A stretch of DNA of 50,049 nt, taken from Betaproteobacteria bacterium (GTDB taxonomy: Bacteria > Pseudomonadota > Gammaproteobacteria > Burkholderiales > SG8-39). Below are positions 1 through 10,674 of this stretch, one piece after another. The notes under the pieces were generated by a model, which was not told where the DNA came from, made no database searches, and saw nothing but the letters and a program-made list of their open reading frames with translations. Positions within the stretch are counted from its first letter, which is position 1; each line of letters opens with the position of its first letter. Both the position numbers and the translations under genes were made by a program. The DNA lies in contig CANKAJ010000021.1 in NCBI GenBank assembly GCA_947479645.1, forward strand, positions 1-50,049, given 5' to 3'.

Positions 1-497
1 CGGACATGCACCGCCGTGGCCGGCGCACCGCGCTCCTTGACCTTCGCACACAGGCTACGCAGGTCCTCCGGGCCGATCTCGGTCAACAAGCGGTTTCGGA
101 ATGCCGGCAGGATGTCCCGGTCGATTATGCTCTTTCGCATCGACTTGGTGCTCTCCGCCATCCGTGATTCTTCTAACCAGCGGTTGGTGAATTGCTCGAA
201 GGTCTTGGCCTCGGACAGGCGGCGCTTCTCGCGCTGCTTTTCTTGACTGGGGGAAAGCCCCGTGGCGATGGCCTTGCGGGCCTCTGCGCAGCGCTCGCGC
301 GCAAGTAATAGGGAAATTCCGTCCCTGGCACCGAAGCGGCCGATCGTGAGCGTCTCCCGCCGCCCGTTGAGCCGGTAGTCGAGTCGAAAAGTGATCGTGC
401 CCTTGGGTGAGACGGTCACGTACATGCCGTCTCGGTCGGCAACCTTGTATGCGGTGGCCCTGGGTTTCAGGCCCCTCAGCGTTCCATCTGACAGCAT
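1..497 (-). CDS. Tyrosine-type integrase, DUF4102/P4 family, 5' part (runs off the window)
   Basis: Reading the minus strand from the ATG at 495-497 gives an open frame of 165 codons that continues past position 1. The first ~90 residues match the DUF4102 arm-binding domain of P4/CP4-57-type integrases: a VTPKG-like stretch (VTVSPKGTITFRLDY), then ETLTIGRFG, then a basic helix ending RKAIATGLSP. Residues ~105-165 look like the SAM-like core-binding domain (TFEQFTNRWLEE, DILPAF, IGPEDLRSLC). The catalytic R-H-R-Y domain is outside the window. A strong ribosome site (GGAGGAGGG) lies just before the ATG. The gene starts 295 bases from the guaA stop codon and reads away from it, the usual place for the integrase of an element inserted at a gene's 3' end. 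The family call is firm; the element's identity cannot be judged here. Confidence 0.85.
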   Translation of the reverse strand, partial: MLSDGTLRGLKPRATAYKVADRDGMYVTVSPKGTITFRLDYRLNGRRETLTIGRFGARDGISLLLARERCAEARKAIATGLSPSQEKQREKRRLSEAKTFEQFTNRWLEESRMAESTKSMRKSIIDRDILPAFRNRLLTEIGPEDLRSLCAKVKERGAPATAVHV

Positions 498-521
498 CGT
501 TACGCCCTCCTCCGCACGGAT

Positions 522-676
522 TTTACCGTCACGAAAAAATAGGCGCTATAACTTCTTTATATAATTGTTTTTATTGTACTTTTTGTAATATTTTTTACCG
601 TCAGTCTGCTTTTTGAAGTGACGGTAAAGTTTTTTCAGATCCTGATCGAAAATACTTACCGTCAGTTTTACCGTCA
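522..676. repeat. Five copies of TTTACCGTCA, one inverted: candidate integrase arm-type sites
   Basis: Copies lie at 522-531, 594-603, 655-664 (first base C instead of T) and 667-676 on the plus strand, and at 619-628 as TGACGGTAAA. The second and third form an inverted pair with a 15-base spacer. The last two plus-strand copies are 12 bases apart. The first copy sits just upstream of the integrase ribosome site. Repeated decamers beside an integrase gene are typical of arm-type sites bound by the N-terminal domain of tyrosine integrases. The repeats are seen directly; their role is inferred. Confidence 0.6.
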
Positions 677-694
677 GACCGAAACGCACCCCAT

Positions 695-711
695 CGATAC
701 ACCGCGATACA
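695..711. repeat. Direct repeat CGATACA, twice, 10 bases apart
   Basis: CGATACA occurs at 695-701 and again at 705-711, a spacing of 10 bases (about one helical turn). This is the pattern expected of two monomers of a DNA-binding protein on one face of the DNA. It lies between the TTTACCGTCA repeats and the guaA end. It may be a binding site for an excisionase or host factor, but chance is not excluded. Confidence 0.3.
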
Positions 712-792
712 TCTCGACAGACAATTATTATTTATATCAATGTGTTATAGTATGTTTTCGACTGATCCCGATAGACGCTGAAGGACGCCGAA

Positions 793-2433
793 TTATTCCC
801 ACTCGATCGTCGCCGGCGGCTTGCTTGAAATATCGTACACAACCCGATTAATGCCGCGCACTTCATTGATGATGCGATTGGACACGCGTGCCAGCAATTC
901 GTATGGTAGTGGTGCCCAATCTGCCGTCATGAAATCACTGGTCTGCACCGCGCGCAGTGAAACGACGTATTCATATGTACGCCCATCACCCATGACGCCC
1001 ACAGACTTGACTGGTAAAAACACCGCAAAGGCCTGCGCAGTCTTGTCATACCAGCTGACGCCATCACTATCCTTCATGGCCCAAAGTTCATCCATGAAAA
1101 TGGCATCGGCGCGACGCAACAATTCCGCATAATCGCGTTTCACCGCCCCCAGAATTCGCACGCCCAAACCGGGACCAGGAAAAGGATGACGAAAGACCAT
1201 TTCGCGCGGCAAACCGAGCGCAAGGCCAAGTTGACGAACTTCATCCTTGAACAATTCGCGCAGAGGTTCCAACAGTTTGAGATGCAATGTTTCGGGCAGA
1301 CCACCAACATTGTGGTGGGACTTGATCGTGTGCGCCTTTTTGGATTTTGCCCCTGCAGACTCAATCACGTCCGGATAAATGGTGCCTTGAGCGAGCCACA
1401 TTATTTTTGGGAATTTCTTGGCCTCAGCCTGAAAAACCTCAACAAATTCCCTGCCGATTATCTTGCGCTTTTGCTCCGGATCGGTAATGCCCTCAAGTTC
1501 ATTCATAAAGCGTTCGCTGGCATCAACCATGTCTACCTTGACGCCAAGATTGCGGGCAAAGGTATCCATGACCTGCTTGCCTTCATTGAGGCGCAGAAGT
1601 CCATTGTCAACAAAGACGCAGGTCAATTGATCGCCGATGGCCTTGTGTATCAAGGCAGCGGCAACTGCAGAGTCCACTCCACCGGAAAGCCCCAGCAAGA
1701 CTTCCTCTGTACCGACTTGGCTGCGGATTTTCGCGACGGCTTCACTGATGTAATCAGGCATATTCCAATCGCCGCGACAGCCGCAAATTTCTCGCACAAA
1801 GCGAGTAAGTACCGTCTTTCCCTGCAATGTATGAGTGACTTCCGGGTGAAACTGAACAGCGTAAAAGCCTCGGACCTCGTCAGCCATTCCGGCAATTGGG
1901 CATGAGTCGGTGGATGCCATTAATTTGAACCCGGGAGGCAGTTCGGTCACCTTGTCGCCATGACTCATCCAGACCTTGAGGATGCCATGACCCTCGCTTG
2001 TTCTTGAGTCCTCTATGCCATCAAACAACCGTGTATGCCCACGCGCCCTGACTTCCGCATAGCCAAACTCCCGCATCTGCCCCATCTCGACCTTGCCTCC
2101 AAGCTGGGTTGCCATGGTTTGCATTCCGTAGCAAATGCCGAGTACAGGTACTCCTAACTCAAAAACAATCTCCGGTGCACGAGGCGTATCACCTTCATAG
2201 ACCGAGGCGTGACTTCCGGACAATATGATGCCGCGCGGTGCGAAATCCCGGATGAACTGCGGGCTGATGTCGTAGGGGTGAAGCTCAGAATATACGCCGG
2301 CATCACGAACGCGACGTGCAATTAACTGAGTAACCTGTGAACCGAAATCGAGGATCAGGATGCGATCATGGACACTGGAAAGCTGCTCCTTACCATGCCG
2401 AACCTGGGCTGCGGTCGCCTCCTGCTTTGCCAA
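793..2433 (-). CDS. guaA: GMP synthase (glutamine-hydrolysing)
   Basis: GuaA converts XMP to GMP with glutamine and ATP, the last step of guanine nucleotide synthesis. Counted from [13 protein letters not shown] (residue 1, codon at 2373), the amidotransferase domain has nucleophile Cys81 (GICYGMQ) and His176/Glu178 (QFHPE). The ATP-pyrophosphatase loop is SGGVDS at 230-235, and the protein ends with the conserved PPATIEWE. The homologous part is 526 residues, as usual. The start is unclear: relatives begin with Met where this gene has GTC, and no ATG or GTG lies nearby. The start given here is TTG at 2433, which has GGAG nine bases upstream and adds about 20 residues. An ATG at 2484 would overlap guaB by 47 bases and lacks a ribosome site. 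The gene follows guaB closely as an operon, and its 3' end borders the integrase island. Confidence 0.95.
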   Translation of the reverse strand: MAKQEATAAQVRHGKEQLSSVHDRILILDFGSQVTQLIARRVRDAGVYSELHPYDISPQFIRDFAPRGIILSGSHASVYEGDTPRAPEIVFELGVPVLGICYGMQTMATQLGGKVEMGQMREFGYAEVRARGHTRLFDGIEDSRTSEGHGILKVWMSHGDKVTELPPGFKLMASTDSCPIAGMADEVRGFYAVQFHPEVTHTLQGKTVLTRFVREICGCRGDWNMPDYISEAVAKIRSQVGTEEVLLGLSGGVDSAVAAALIHKAIGDQLTCVFVDNGLLRLNEGKQVMDTFARNLGVKVDMVDASERFMNELEGITDPEQKRKIIGREFVEVFQAEAKKFPKIMWLAQGTIYPDVIESAGAKSKKAHTIKSHHNVGGLPETLHLKLLEPLRELFKDEVRQLGLALGLPREMVFRHPFPGPGLGVRILGAVKRDYAELLRRADAIFMDELWAMKDSDGVSWYDKTAQAFAVFLPVKSVGVMGDGRTYEYVVSLRAVQTSDFMTADWAPLPYELLARVSNRIINEVRGINRVVYDISSKPPATIEWE

Positions 2434-2437
2434 AGTC

Positions 2438-3931
<1,494 letters not shown>

Positions 3932-3933
3932 TT

Positions 3934-3962
3934 ATTATACGCGTTGCGCAAATGCAGGTAAA
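3934..3962 (-). promoter_or_regulatory. Predicted sigma-70 promoter of guaBA
   Basis: On the minus strand a perfect TATAAT (-10, plus-strand 3934-3939) is preceded, after exactly 17 bases, by TTTACC (-35, plus-strand 3957-3962). It lies 24 bases upstream of the guaB start codon, leaving a short leader. No PurR-type operator was recognised. Confidence 0.65.
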
Positions 3963-4083
3963 TTCATGCTAAAAACTCTTTTGCAGTGCCGCTTACGTTG
4001 CCCCATGCATTATAAGTAATTATGTTGTTGAAGCGCTTTCAGTAACACTGGAAAATGCCCCTTTTGATTTGAGGACGTTTTAT

Positions 4084-4587
4084 ATGATCAGGCTCCTCCG
4101 ATATTCGTTGATAGTTACTGCTCTCCCAGTTGCCAGTCTGGTCCAGGCGCAGGTCAATAAATGCGTGGATTCCAACGGCAGGATCGTTTATTCACAGGCC
4201 CCCTGCCCTGCAAACACCAAGACTTCGAGTGTTCGTCAAAACGTACCTGCAAACGCGGCGCCATCTGTAGCCAGCGGTGGGACGGGCACGAATACTACTG
4301 GAACAGCAAAGTCCACTGGCCCAAAAACCCCTGCAGAAATGGAGATGGACTTTCGGAAGCGTCGTGTCGAACAGGAGGATGCCCGAAAGAAGGAGCAGGA
4401 GAAGCTTACCGAAGCGAAAGGACGCGAGGACAATTGTCGCTCATCCCGAGCTCAATTAGCCGGCTTGGAAGCGGGGGGACGGCAGGCCAGGATGGACGAC
4501 AAGGGTGAGCGTTATTATCTGGATGATGCGCAGACAGCCTCCGAAATTGAAAAGGCCCGTAAATCTGTACAGGATTGGTGCAAGTAA
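4084..4587 (+). CDS. DUF4124 domain-containing secreted protein
   Basis: A 167-residue protein with a clear signal peptide (MIRLLRYSLIVTALPVASLVQA, cleaved before QVNKC). The mature N-terminus is typical of DUF4124: KCVDSNGRIVYSQAPCP, two cysteines with a 'G-x-I-x-YSQ-x-PC' spacing. A low-complexity Thr/Gly/Ser segment follows, then a highly charged, probably helical Lys/Glu/Arg-rich C-terminal half with Cys residues near residue 121 and at the end. The start is the ATG at 4084 because GAGGA lies eight bases upstream; an upstream TTG at 4069 is less likely. DUF4124 proteins are common periplasmic proteins of beta- and gammaproteobacteria with no established function. It is transcribed away from guaB and converges with rnfH. 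Confidence 0.8.
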   Translation: MIRLLRYSLIVTALPVASLVQAQVNKCVDSNGRIVYSQAPCPANTKTSSVRQNVPANAAPSVASGGTGTNTTGTAKSTGPKTPAEMEMDFRKRRVEQEDARKKEQEKLTEAKGREDNCRSSRAQLAGLEAGGRQARMDDKGERYYLDDAQTASEIEKARKSVQDWCK

Positions 4588-4632
4588 ATTGCAAGCCGGG
4601 AAAATGGTTCTAGGCTTAATTCAAGCATTTTT

Positions 4633-4977
4633 CTAGTTGCACGGCCCGATTTTTATTACAGCCTGAATCCTGGCTCGACGCCTGCGAGACTCCTTGGGAT
4701 CAGCAGCAAGGGGGCGCAAGATTTCGACGCGATCACCATCATGCAATTGAGTTTTCCATCCAATTAGGTGCCCAAAACAGGATAACTGGCTTACTCCGAC
4801 GCTGATTTCGGGGAAGGAACTCGCCATCCCACTTTTCAGAACCGCATTCTCAGCGGTGCTTCCACTCGGAAGCTTCAGCTTTTCGATTACATATTTAGCC
4901 GGCAAGGCAAAAATGACCTCGATGCTTATCAAGGTGCCTGCTGGCGCATCATTTGTGGGCATAGAATGCGTCGGCAC
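4633..4977 (-). CDS. RnfH/RatB family ubiquitin-like protein
   Basis: A 114-residue member of the RnfH (YfjF/RatB) family: a small beta-grasp protein beginning ISIEVIFALP, with the conserved VGVSQLSCFG and HDGDRVEILRPLAADPKESRR segments. Its role is not settled; family members sit beside ratA in many proteobacteria. The GTG at 4977 is used here. An ATG at 4962 is an equally possible start, and neither has a strong ribosome site. The gene overlaps the end of ratA, which suggests translational coupling. The C-terminal tail is rich in arginine. Confidence 0.8.
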   Translation of the reverse strand: MPTHSMPTNDAPAGTLISIEVIFALPAKYVIEKLKLPSGSTAENAVLKSGMASSFPEISVGVSQLSCFGHLIGWKTQLHDGDRVEILRPLAADPKESRRRRARIQAVIKIGPCN

Positions 4978-5386
4978 GCTTTACAAATGCCTCGACCAGA
5001 CTGTCCGCGATATAGTGGAATACCGGCCCCAGTACTACGTCTAAGACCCGACCTGAGAATTCATACTCCAGATGCAAACTGACTTTGCTGGCCTTGTCAC
5101 CAAGTGCTCGAAAACGCCATTCACCCTCCAGGCTACGGAACGGACCCGATACGAGCTTTATACGAATGGACTCCGCGGCAATTGAGATGTTTTCAGTGGT
5201 GAATTCCTGACGAATGCCACGATAGTCAATTTTTATAGTGGCAACCACACGCCCAGGATACCTGGAGACCACTGTGGTGCCACCGCACCATGGCAAGAAA
5301 CGTGGGTAGGAATCAATATCTTCTACCAGTGCCTGCATTTCAAGAGCACTGTGCTCAACAAGTACGGAACGTTCAACCGCAGCCAT
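4949..5386 (-). CDS. ratA: RatA-like START/SRPBCC protein (coenzyme Q-binding COQ10 type)
   Basis: A 145-residue START-fold protein of the COQ10/RatA group, with VEDIDSYPRFLPWC, the PFRSLEGEWRF core and the C-terminal helix ADSLVEAFVKRA that closes the hydrophobic pocket. In E. coli RatA was described as a toxin that blocks 70S ribosome formation; COQ10 relatives bind ubiquinone. Either role is possible here. The ATG at 5386 is preferred over a TTG nine bases upstream. The ratA-rnfH pair divergent from smpB is a conserved arrangement in proteobacteria. Confidence 0.85.
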   Translation of the reverse strand: MAAVERSVLVEHSALEMQALVEDIDSYPRFLPWCGGTTVVSRYPGRVVATIKIDYRGIRQEFTTENISIAAESIRIKLVSGPFRSLEGEWRFRALGDKASKVSLHLEYEFSGRVLDVVLGPVFHYIADSLVEAFVKRADAFYAHK

Positions 5387-5431
5387 GGGATTCAAACGGT
5401 AAAATGAGACATTCTAACGAAAGGCACCTGC

Positions 5432-5875
5432 GTGAGCATTATTGAAAATCGCAAAGCTTTCCACGATTACTTCATTGAAGAGCGTCTGGAGGCCGGTATT
5501 GCGCTGCAGGGATGGGAAGTCAAGGCCATACGTGCCGGACGCTCTCAGCTAAAGGAAGCCTACGTTGTTGTACGTGATAGCGAAGTGTTTCTGATTGGAG
5601 CGCATATAAGCCCTCTTCAAGCCGCCTCTACACATGTAGTCGCTGATCCGGTACGCTCCCGTCGACTGCTTCTGCATGCAGAGGAAATTCAGAAATTGAT
5701 CGGAAAGGTTGATCGGGCAGGCTACACCCTCGTTCCAATCAATCTGCATTACTCTAAAGGCAATATCAAACTCGAAATCGGCTTGGCCAAGGGCAAGAAA
5801 CAATACGACAAGCGAAACGCAGAGAAAGACAAGGATTGGCAACGTGAGCAGCAGCGCTTGTTACGCGGGCGCTGA
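5432..5875 (+). CDS. smpB: SsrA-binding protein SmpB
   Basis: SmpB binds tmRNA and carries it to stalled ribosomes for trans-translation. The 147-residue protein has the conserved [19 protein letters not shown] start, [21 protein letters not shown], and the basic tail GKKQYDKR...[13 protein letters not shown] that folds into the decoding site. The start is GTG at 5432 with AAAGG about ten bases upstream. It diverges from ratA over a 45-base gap and converges with ppsA. The tmRNA gene itself was not seen in the window. Confidence 0.96.
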   Translation: MSIIENRKAFHDYFIEERLEAGIALQGWEVKAIRAGRSQLKEAYVVVRDSEVFLIGAHISPLQAASTHVVADPVRSRRLLLHAEEIQKLIGKVDRAGYTLVPINLHYSKGNIKLEIGLAKGKKQYDKRNAEKDKDWQREQQRLLRGR

Positions 5876-5903
5876 CAGGCTTGATCCCGATTGAGTTCCG
5901 TAT

Positions 5904-8312
5904 CTAGCCCTGCAGTGCCTGTTGTGGGGTCACCGATCCAGAATCAGCTGCCAATGCGAGCCATGTATCCGTAACCGTGTCTGCATTGAGTGAAATGCTG
6001 CTTATTCCTTCCTGCATCAGCCAGCGGGCAAAATCCGGATAGTCGGAAGGGCCCTGACCACAAATTCCCACATACTTTCCGGATTTTCGGCACGCCTGAA
6101 TAGCCATACGCAATAAAGCCTTCACAGCCGCATTCCGCTCATCAAAGGCATCAGCGACCAGGCCGGAATCACGATCCAGACCCAGCGTGAGTTGAGTCAG
6201 GTCGTTCGAGCCTATAGAAAAGCCGTCGAAATACTCTAAGAATTGCTCGGCAAGCAGCGCGTTCGAGGGCAATTCGCACATCATGATCAGTCGCAATCCG
6301 TCTTTTCCACGCGCCAGACCGTTGGCCGCAAGCAGATCAATCACGCTCTTGCATTCAGCCACCGTTCTCACAAACGGAATCATGATCTCGACGTTAGTCA
6401 ACCCAAGTTGGGACCTCACTTTCCGCATTGCCTCGCATTCCATCTGAAAACAATCCCGAAATGACTCAGCAATATAGCGGGAGGCCCCTCGAAACCCCAG
6501 CATTGGATTTTCCTCTTCCGGTTCATAGCGAATGCCTCCAACCAGCTTTCGATACTCATTCGATTTGAAATCGGATAATCGGACTATCACTGGCTTGGGC
6601 CAGAATGCCGCAGCAATCGTTGCAATCCCTTCAACCATCTTCTCAACGAAAAAAGCGCGTGGGTTGGCGTATCCGTGGGCCGCACGCTCAATATCGCTCT
6701 TTAATTGTGACGGAAGATTGGGATATTCCAACACAGCCTTAGGGTGAATGCCGATCATGTTGTTTATTACAAATTCCAGACGCGCAAGCCCAACACCATC
6801 GTTAGGAAGACTCTGAAATTCAAACGCCAGATTGGGATTGCCAATGTTGACCATGATCTTGACGGGACATACTGGCATCTTTTCCGTCTGTCTTGATGAG
6901 ACTTCAAAATCAAGCAGTCCACGATAGACGTACCCTGTATCTCCCTCTGCACAGGAAACGGTTACAGCTTCGCTCATTTTCAATCGTGTTGTCGCGTCAC
7001 CGCAACCAACAACTGCTGGTATTCCAAGTTCCCGGGCAATAATAGCCGCATGACAGGTTCTTCCACCACGATTGGTCACAATCGCTGCCGCTCGTTTCAT
7101 GACAGGCTCCCAGTTCGGATCGGTCATGTCAGTTACCAGAATGTCACCAGCCAAAACGCTTCCCATTTCGGAGGCGTCCTTTACGACTCTTACCTTCCCA
7201 GAACCGATCTTGTTCCCAATGGCGCGACCTGACACCAGCAGTTCAGACGTCTGTTTTAGGCGGTAACGGGCTTGATCGTTAGCCGATTTCTGCGATTTAA
7301 CTGTTTCCGGACGCGCTTGCAGAATATAAAGCTTTCCGTCAACTCCATCCTTGGCCCACTCAATGTCCATCGGGCGCTGGTAATGATCCTCAATCTTCAC
7401 AGCGAAGCTCGCGAGTTCGAGAACATCCTCATCACTGAGACAGAAGCTGTTTCGCGCCGCTTCCTCGACATCAATTGTTCTGACGGATTGCCCCGCCATC
7501 GACGAGTCTCCATATACCATTTTCAGCGCCTTGGTCCCCAAGGTACGTCGGATGATCGGTAAGTGATCTCCGCCCAGCATCGGCTTGTGCACATAGAACT
7601 CATCGGGATTGACCGCTCCCTGAACCACCATTTCACCAAGCCCCCAGGATGCCGTAATGAATACCACATCCTGAAATCCTGATTCAGTATCCATGCTGAA
7701 CATTACGCCACTTGCCCCGCGATCACTCCTGGCCATGCGCTGAATACCAGCCGATAGTGCAACCTCAGAATGCTCGAACCCCTTGTGGATCCGGTAGGAA
7801 ATCGCTCTGTCGTTATATAGTGAGGCGAAAACGTGTTTTACCGCAGCGAGAACGTTGTCAATGCCACGAATATTCAGGAAGGTTTCCTGCTGCCCCGCAA
7901 ACGACGCATCCGGCAAATCTTCCGCAGTTGCACTGGAACGTACAGCTACTGCGGCATCAGAGCTACTGCCCGCCATCAGCTCGATATATGAATCCGTAAT
8001 TGCCTTTTCAAGCTGCGCAGGGAACGGAATCGTGGCAATCCAGCCGCGAATTTCCGCACCACATTTTGCAAGTGCCTCGACATCTTCTATATTTAGTATA
8101 TTAAGGCTCGCATCGATACGATCCTTTAAACCATCATGGGCAAGAAACTCACGAAAAGCCTCCGCGGTGGTGGCAAATCCACCTGGAACACGAATCCCAG
8201 CTTTGCTAAGCTGACTGATCATTTCCCCAAGAGAAGCATTCTTCCCACCAACATGCTCAACATCGCTCATGCGAAGCGAGTCAAAGTTGACCACGTATTT
8301 TCCCGCTGTCAT
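5904..8312 (-). CDS. ppsA: Phosphoenolpyruvate synthase
   Basis: PpsA makes phosphoenolpyruvate from pyruvate with ATP, giving AMP and phosphate, for gluconeogenesis. The 802-residue protein shows the ATP-grasp N-terminus ([38 protein letters not shown]), the swivelling phosphohistidine domain with catalytic His421 ([14 protein letters not shown]), and the PEP-binding barrel ([28 protein letters not shown] with the catalytic Cys). Length and order are normal. It is divergent from ppsR, whose product controls this enzyme by phosphorylating the threonine next to the catalytic histidine (here Thr419). Confidence 0.97.
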   Translation of the reverse strand: MTAGKYVVNFDSLRMSDVEHVGGKNASLGEMISQLSKAGIRVPGGFATTAEAFREFLAHDGLKDRIDASLNILNIEDVEALAKCGAEIRGWIATIPFPAQLEKAITDSYIELMAGSSSDAAVAVRSSATAEDLPDASFAGQQETFLNIRGIDNVLAAVKHVFASLYNDRAISYRIHKGFEHSEVALSAGIQRMARSDRGASGVMFSMDTESGFQDVVFITASWGLGEMVVQGAVNPDEFYVHKPMLGGDHLPIIRRTLGTKALKMVYGDSSMAGQSVRTIDVEEAARNSFCLSDEDVLELASFAVKIEDHYQRPMDIEWAKDGVDGKLYILQARPETVKSQKSANDQARYRLKQTSELLVSGRAIGNKIGSGKVRVVKDASEMGSVLAGDILVTDMTDPNWEPVMKRAAAIVTNRGGRTCHAAIIARELGIPAVVGCGDATTRLKMSEAVTVSCAEGDTGYVYRGLLDFEVSSRQTEKMPVCPVKIMVNIGNPNLAFEFQSLPNDGVGLARLEFVINNMIGIHPKAVLEYPNLPSQLKSDIERAAHGYANPRAFFVEKMVEGIATIAAAFWPKPVIVRLSDFKSNEYRKLVGGIRYEPEEENPMLGFRGASRYIAESFRDCFQMECEAMRKVRSQLGLTNVEIMIPFVRTVAECKSVIDLLAANGLARGKDGLRLIMMCELPSNALLAEQFLEYFDGFSIGSNDLTQLTLGLDRDSGLVADAFDERNAAVKALLRMAIQACRKSGKYVGICGQGPSDYPDFARWLMQEGISSISLNADTVTDTWLALAADSGSVTPQQALQG

Positions 8313-8346
8313 TTGAAATCCCCGATATTGATGATTCAGTGGAATG

Positions 8347-8361
8347 CAGGTATTTTACCTG
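8347..8361. promoter_or_regulatory. Inverted repeat CAGGTA-TTT-TACCTG in the ppsA/ppsR intergenic region
   Basis: A perfect 6+6 inverted repeat with a three-base centre lies between the divergent ppsA and ppsR starts (8312 and 8417). A further TACCTG half-site follows at 8365-8370. This could be an operator acting on either gene. No known consensus was recognised, so the function is a guess. Confidence 0.3.
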
Positions 8362-8416
8362 TCGTACCTGTGATGCGCGCACAATTGCGCTTTCTCATTC
8401 AACACACCTTGACCCA

Positions 8417-9247
8417 ATGCCGGAAAAATCACAACGCATCGTTTTCTTTGTCTCGGATGGCACAGGCATCACCGTCGAAATGCTGGGACACAGTCTTCTC
8501 ACCCAATTTGAGGGAATAGAATTCAATCAGATCACAATACCATTTATAGATACTGTGGAAAAAGCCCATGCTTGTGTTGGACGCATTGATGAAGTCCTGC
8601 ATGCCGGAAATGCCAGGCCAGTTGTTTTCACAACCCTAGTCAATGAGGATGTCCGAAATATCATCCACAAGTCAAACGCCTTTGTACTTGATTTTTTCGA
8701 GCGCTTTCTTGTGCCACTGGAATCTGAATTTGGGGTGAAGTCCACTCACACCATTGGCAGGTCTCATAGTGCAATGGACATCAAGGAGTACAAGGACAGA
8801 ATAGAGGCCATCAACTTTTCGCTAGCGCATGATGACGGTGTTTCCGCGCGTGAGTTCAGTAAAGCGGACGTCATCCTGGTCGGAGTATCCCGGAGTGGAA
8901 AAACGCCAACCTGCCTGTACCTTGCGCTCCAATTTGGAATTAAGGCAGCAAACTACCCATTAATTCCGGAAGATCTGGAACGCATGAAACTGCCTGTGCC
9001 AATTCAGGCCTTCCGCTCACGTCTTTATGGCCTGACTATTGCGCCAGAGCGCTTGCGGGAAATTCGACAGGAAAGGCGCCCGGATAGTCAGTACGCCACG
9101 CTCGAGAATTGTCGACACGAGGTAACGCAAGCCGAATTACTGATGCGACGCGAAGGAATTCGCTGGCTTTCGTCGACGACCAAATCGATCGAAGAAATTG
9201 CTACGACGCTGGTGCAGGACATGAAGCTGGAACGGCGCACTTTTTAG
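8417..9247 (+). CDS. ppsR: PEP synthase regulatory protein (kinase/pyrophosphorylase, DUF299)
   Basis: PpsR inactivates PpsA by ADP-dependent phosphorylation of a threonine and reactivates it by phosphate-dependent dephosphorylation. Starting at the ATG at 8417 the protein has 276 residues, as in E. coli (277). Visible motifs are [13 protein letters not shown] at the N-terminus, THTIGRSHS in the middle, and the P-loop GVSRSGKT at 156-163, followed by [10 protein letters not shown] and [11 protein letters not shown]. Earlier in-frame starts would add a 26-residue tail not found in the family. It lies directly opposite ppsA, the partner enzyme. Confidence 0.95.
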   Translation: MPEKSQRIVFFVSDGTGITVEMLGHSLLTQFEGIEFNQITIPFIDTVEKAHACVGRIDEVLHAGNARPVVFTTLVNEDVRNIIHKSNAFVLDFFERFLVPLESEFGVKSTHTIGRSHSAMDIKEYKDRIEAINFSLAHDDGVSAREFSKADVILVGVSRSGKTPTCLYLALQFGIKAANYPLIPEDLERMKLPVPIQAFRSRLYGLTIAPERLREIRQERRPDSQYATLENCRHEVTQAELLMRREGIRWLSSTTKSIEEIATTLVQDMKLERRTF

Positions 9248-9280
9248 AAAAATACGAACTCTTGCACACTTCGAATGAGT

Positions 9281-10084
9281 CTATTGAAAATTCACTCCGT
9301 ATTTTTTCACGCTGATCTGACGAAGCTGTTCGAACAAACATACTGCTGCAGCAGCAGTGATATTCATGGACTCTGTGGCGCCGGACATTGGCACGCGTAC
9401 TTTCTCAGTGGACGTTTGTAGCAACTCGCCGGAGAGTCCTGCACCTTCGTTGCCAAATAGCCATGCAACTGGCTCTGATAGATCAGCGGCATAAAGTGTT
9501 TTTTCGGCACGCGGCTGGGTAGCGATGGTTTTTCCTTTAAAACCCCTAGCAATCTCCACCAGATCAGCGCTTTCGTGGATATGTAATAGAAAGTTCGCCC
9601 CCATACCTGCACGTAATACCTTGGGAGCCCAAGCAGAAGCACATCCCTTAGACAGCGCGATATGCTTCACACCTGCAGCCGCTGAAGTTCGCAATAGGGT
9701 CCCCAGATTACCCGGATCCTGAATGTCCTCAAGCAGTAGGCATGTACCTGGATTGTCCGGCCATGATGCAGGTTCAGGTATCCTTACAATGGCAATCAAA
9801 CCAGTCGTGGTCACAACCTGCGAAACCGCTTTTAGCAATTGATCTGTGATCAATAATCGGTTATCGGCGGATACCTCTTCGAATAGCGCCCTTTGTTCGG
9901 ATTCGGCATACGCAGTTTCACTTATGGCCAGGATATGAGCGGTTTGGGCGGTATCTCGATAAGAGACAATCAGTTTCTCCCCGTCCAGAAGAGTCATCTT
10001 ACTTTGTCGACGCTCGCGGCTAGACGTGGCAAGTTTATTGAGCAGTTTATATTGGGGATTGTCACGGGATCGTATTGGGTTCAT
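9281..10084 (-). CDS. SpoU/TrmH-family RNA 2'-O-methyltransferase
   Basis: A 267-residue protein with an N-terminal substrate-binding domain (SRDNPQYKLLNKLATSSRERR...LLDGEKL) and a SPOUT methyltransferase domain. The three SpoU motifs are present: DIQDPGNLGTLLRTS (motif 1), LFGNEGAGLS (motif 2) and ATESMNITAAAAVCLFE (motif 3), which build the knotted SAM site. The family methylates ribose in 23S rRNA or tRNA; the exact target cannot be told. The start codon shares one base with the rnhB stop (TAATG), so it is translationally coupled to rnhB. Confidence 0.88.
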   Translation of the reverse strand: MNPIRSRDNPQYKLLNKLATSSRERRQSKMTLLDGEKLIVSYRDTAQTAHILAISETAYAESEQRALFEEVSADNRLLITDQLLKAVSQVVTTTGLIAIVRIPEPASWPDNPGTCLLLEDIQDPGNLGTLLRTSAAAGVKHIALSKGCASAWAPKVLRAGMGANFLLHIHESADLVEIARGFKGKTIATQPRAEKTLYAADLSEPVAWLFGNEGAGLSGELLQTSTEKVRVPMSGATESMNITAAAAVCLFEQLRQISVKKYGVNFQ

Positions 10085-10674
10085 TATTTTTCCCCGAGAT
10101 CGAGAATACGCTTAACCGGGCCAAAACTACGACGATGGATTGCACATACGCCATGCCGCTCAATCGCCGCCAGATGATCACGAGTCGGATAGCCTTTATG
10201 ACGATCCAGGCCATAGTCTGGATACTGTTTGTGCAGACGGAGCATTTCCGCATCACGCTCCACTTTTGCCAGGATGGATGCAGCAGAAATGGCAGGCACC
10301 GTTGCGTCACCTCTGACAACAGCCTCAACTGGGCAACTTAGTTTGGGGCAGTAAATGCCATCTATAAGCGCTTTATCCGGCTGAACTTTCAGGGCATTGA
10401 CTGCACGCTGCATCGCCAGTAAAGATGCGCGAAGGATATTTATTTCGTCGATTTCGCTGACACTTGCAAAAGCGACAGCGTATGCAATTGCAGACAATCT
10501 GATTTCAATAGACAGCCGTTCTCTTGCCTTGGCAGTGAGCTTCTTGGAGTCTGATAAACCAATAATGGTGTGATTACCCGAGAGTATGACTGCCGCTGCA
10601 TAAACCGGACCTGCAAGAGGTCCCCTACCGGCCTCGTCAACACCGCAGACCAAGTGGTAAGTTAGTTCAGGCAT
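10084..10674 (-). CDS. rnhB: Ribonuclease HII
   Basis: RnhB cuts the RNA strand of RNA-DNA hybrids and starts removal of misincorporated ribonucleotides. The 196-residue protein begins [20 protein letters not shown], with metal-binding Asp13 and Glu14, and carries [11 protein letters not shown] with a further acidic ligand and [12 protein letters not shown]. Its ATG lies inside lpxB (13-base overlap) and its stop overlaps the next start, so it sits in the middle of a coupled operon. Confidence 0.96.
   Translation of the reverse strand: MPELTYHLVCGVDEAGRGPLAGPVYAAAVILSGNHTIIGLSDSKKLTAKARERLSIEIRLSAIAYAVAFASVSEIDEINILRASLLAMQRAVNALKVQPDKALIDGIYCPKLSCPVEAVVRGDATVPAISAASILAKVERDAEMLRLHKQYPDYGLDRHKGYPTRDHLAAIERHGVCAIHRRSFGPVKRILDLGEK

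Larger units (their letters stand above)
498..792. other. AT-rich junction between integrase gene and guaA (putative attachment region)
   Basis: This 295-base stretch holds no credible gene. It is far richer in A and T than its neighbours, most strongly at 541-620. It contains the integrase upstream region, five TTTACCGTCA repeats and two CGATACA repeats one helical turn apart. The 3' end of guaA (stop at 793-795) forms its right border, so the element's recombination core is probably at or just inside the end of guaA. The matching repeat at the other end of the element would lie outside the window, so the core cannot be defined here. Confidence 0.55.

Noticed and set aside
618-851. 77-codon frame between the integrase and guaA
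   Set aside because: It runs antisense into guaA, has no ribosome site and covers the repeat region; not a credible excisionase gene.
1186-1905. 239-codon open frame on the plus strand
   Set aside because: It lies wholly antisense to guaA, whose motifs are intact; no recognisable protein features.
2371-2373. GTC as the guaA start codon
   Set aside because: It aligns with the usual Met, but GTC is not a standard start; a TTG with a good ribosome site is available upstream. Kept only as an open question.
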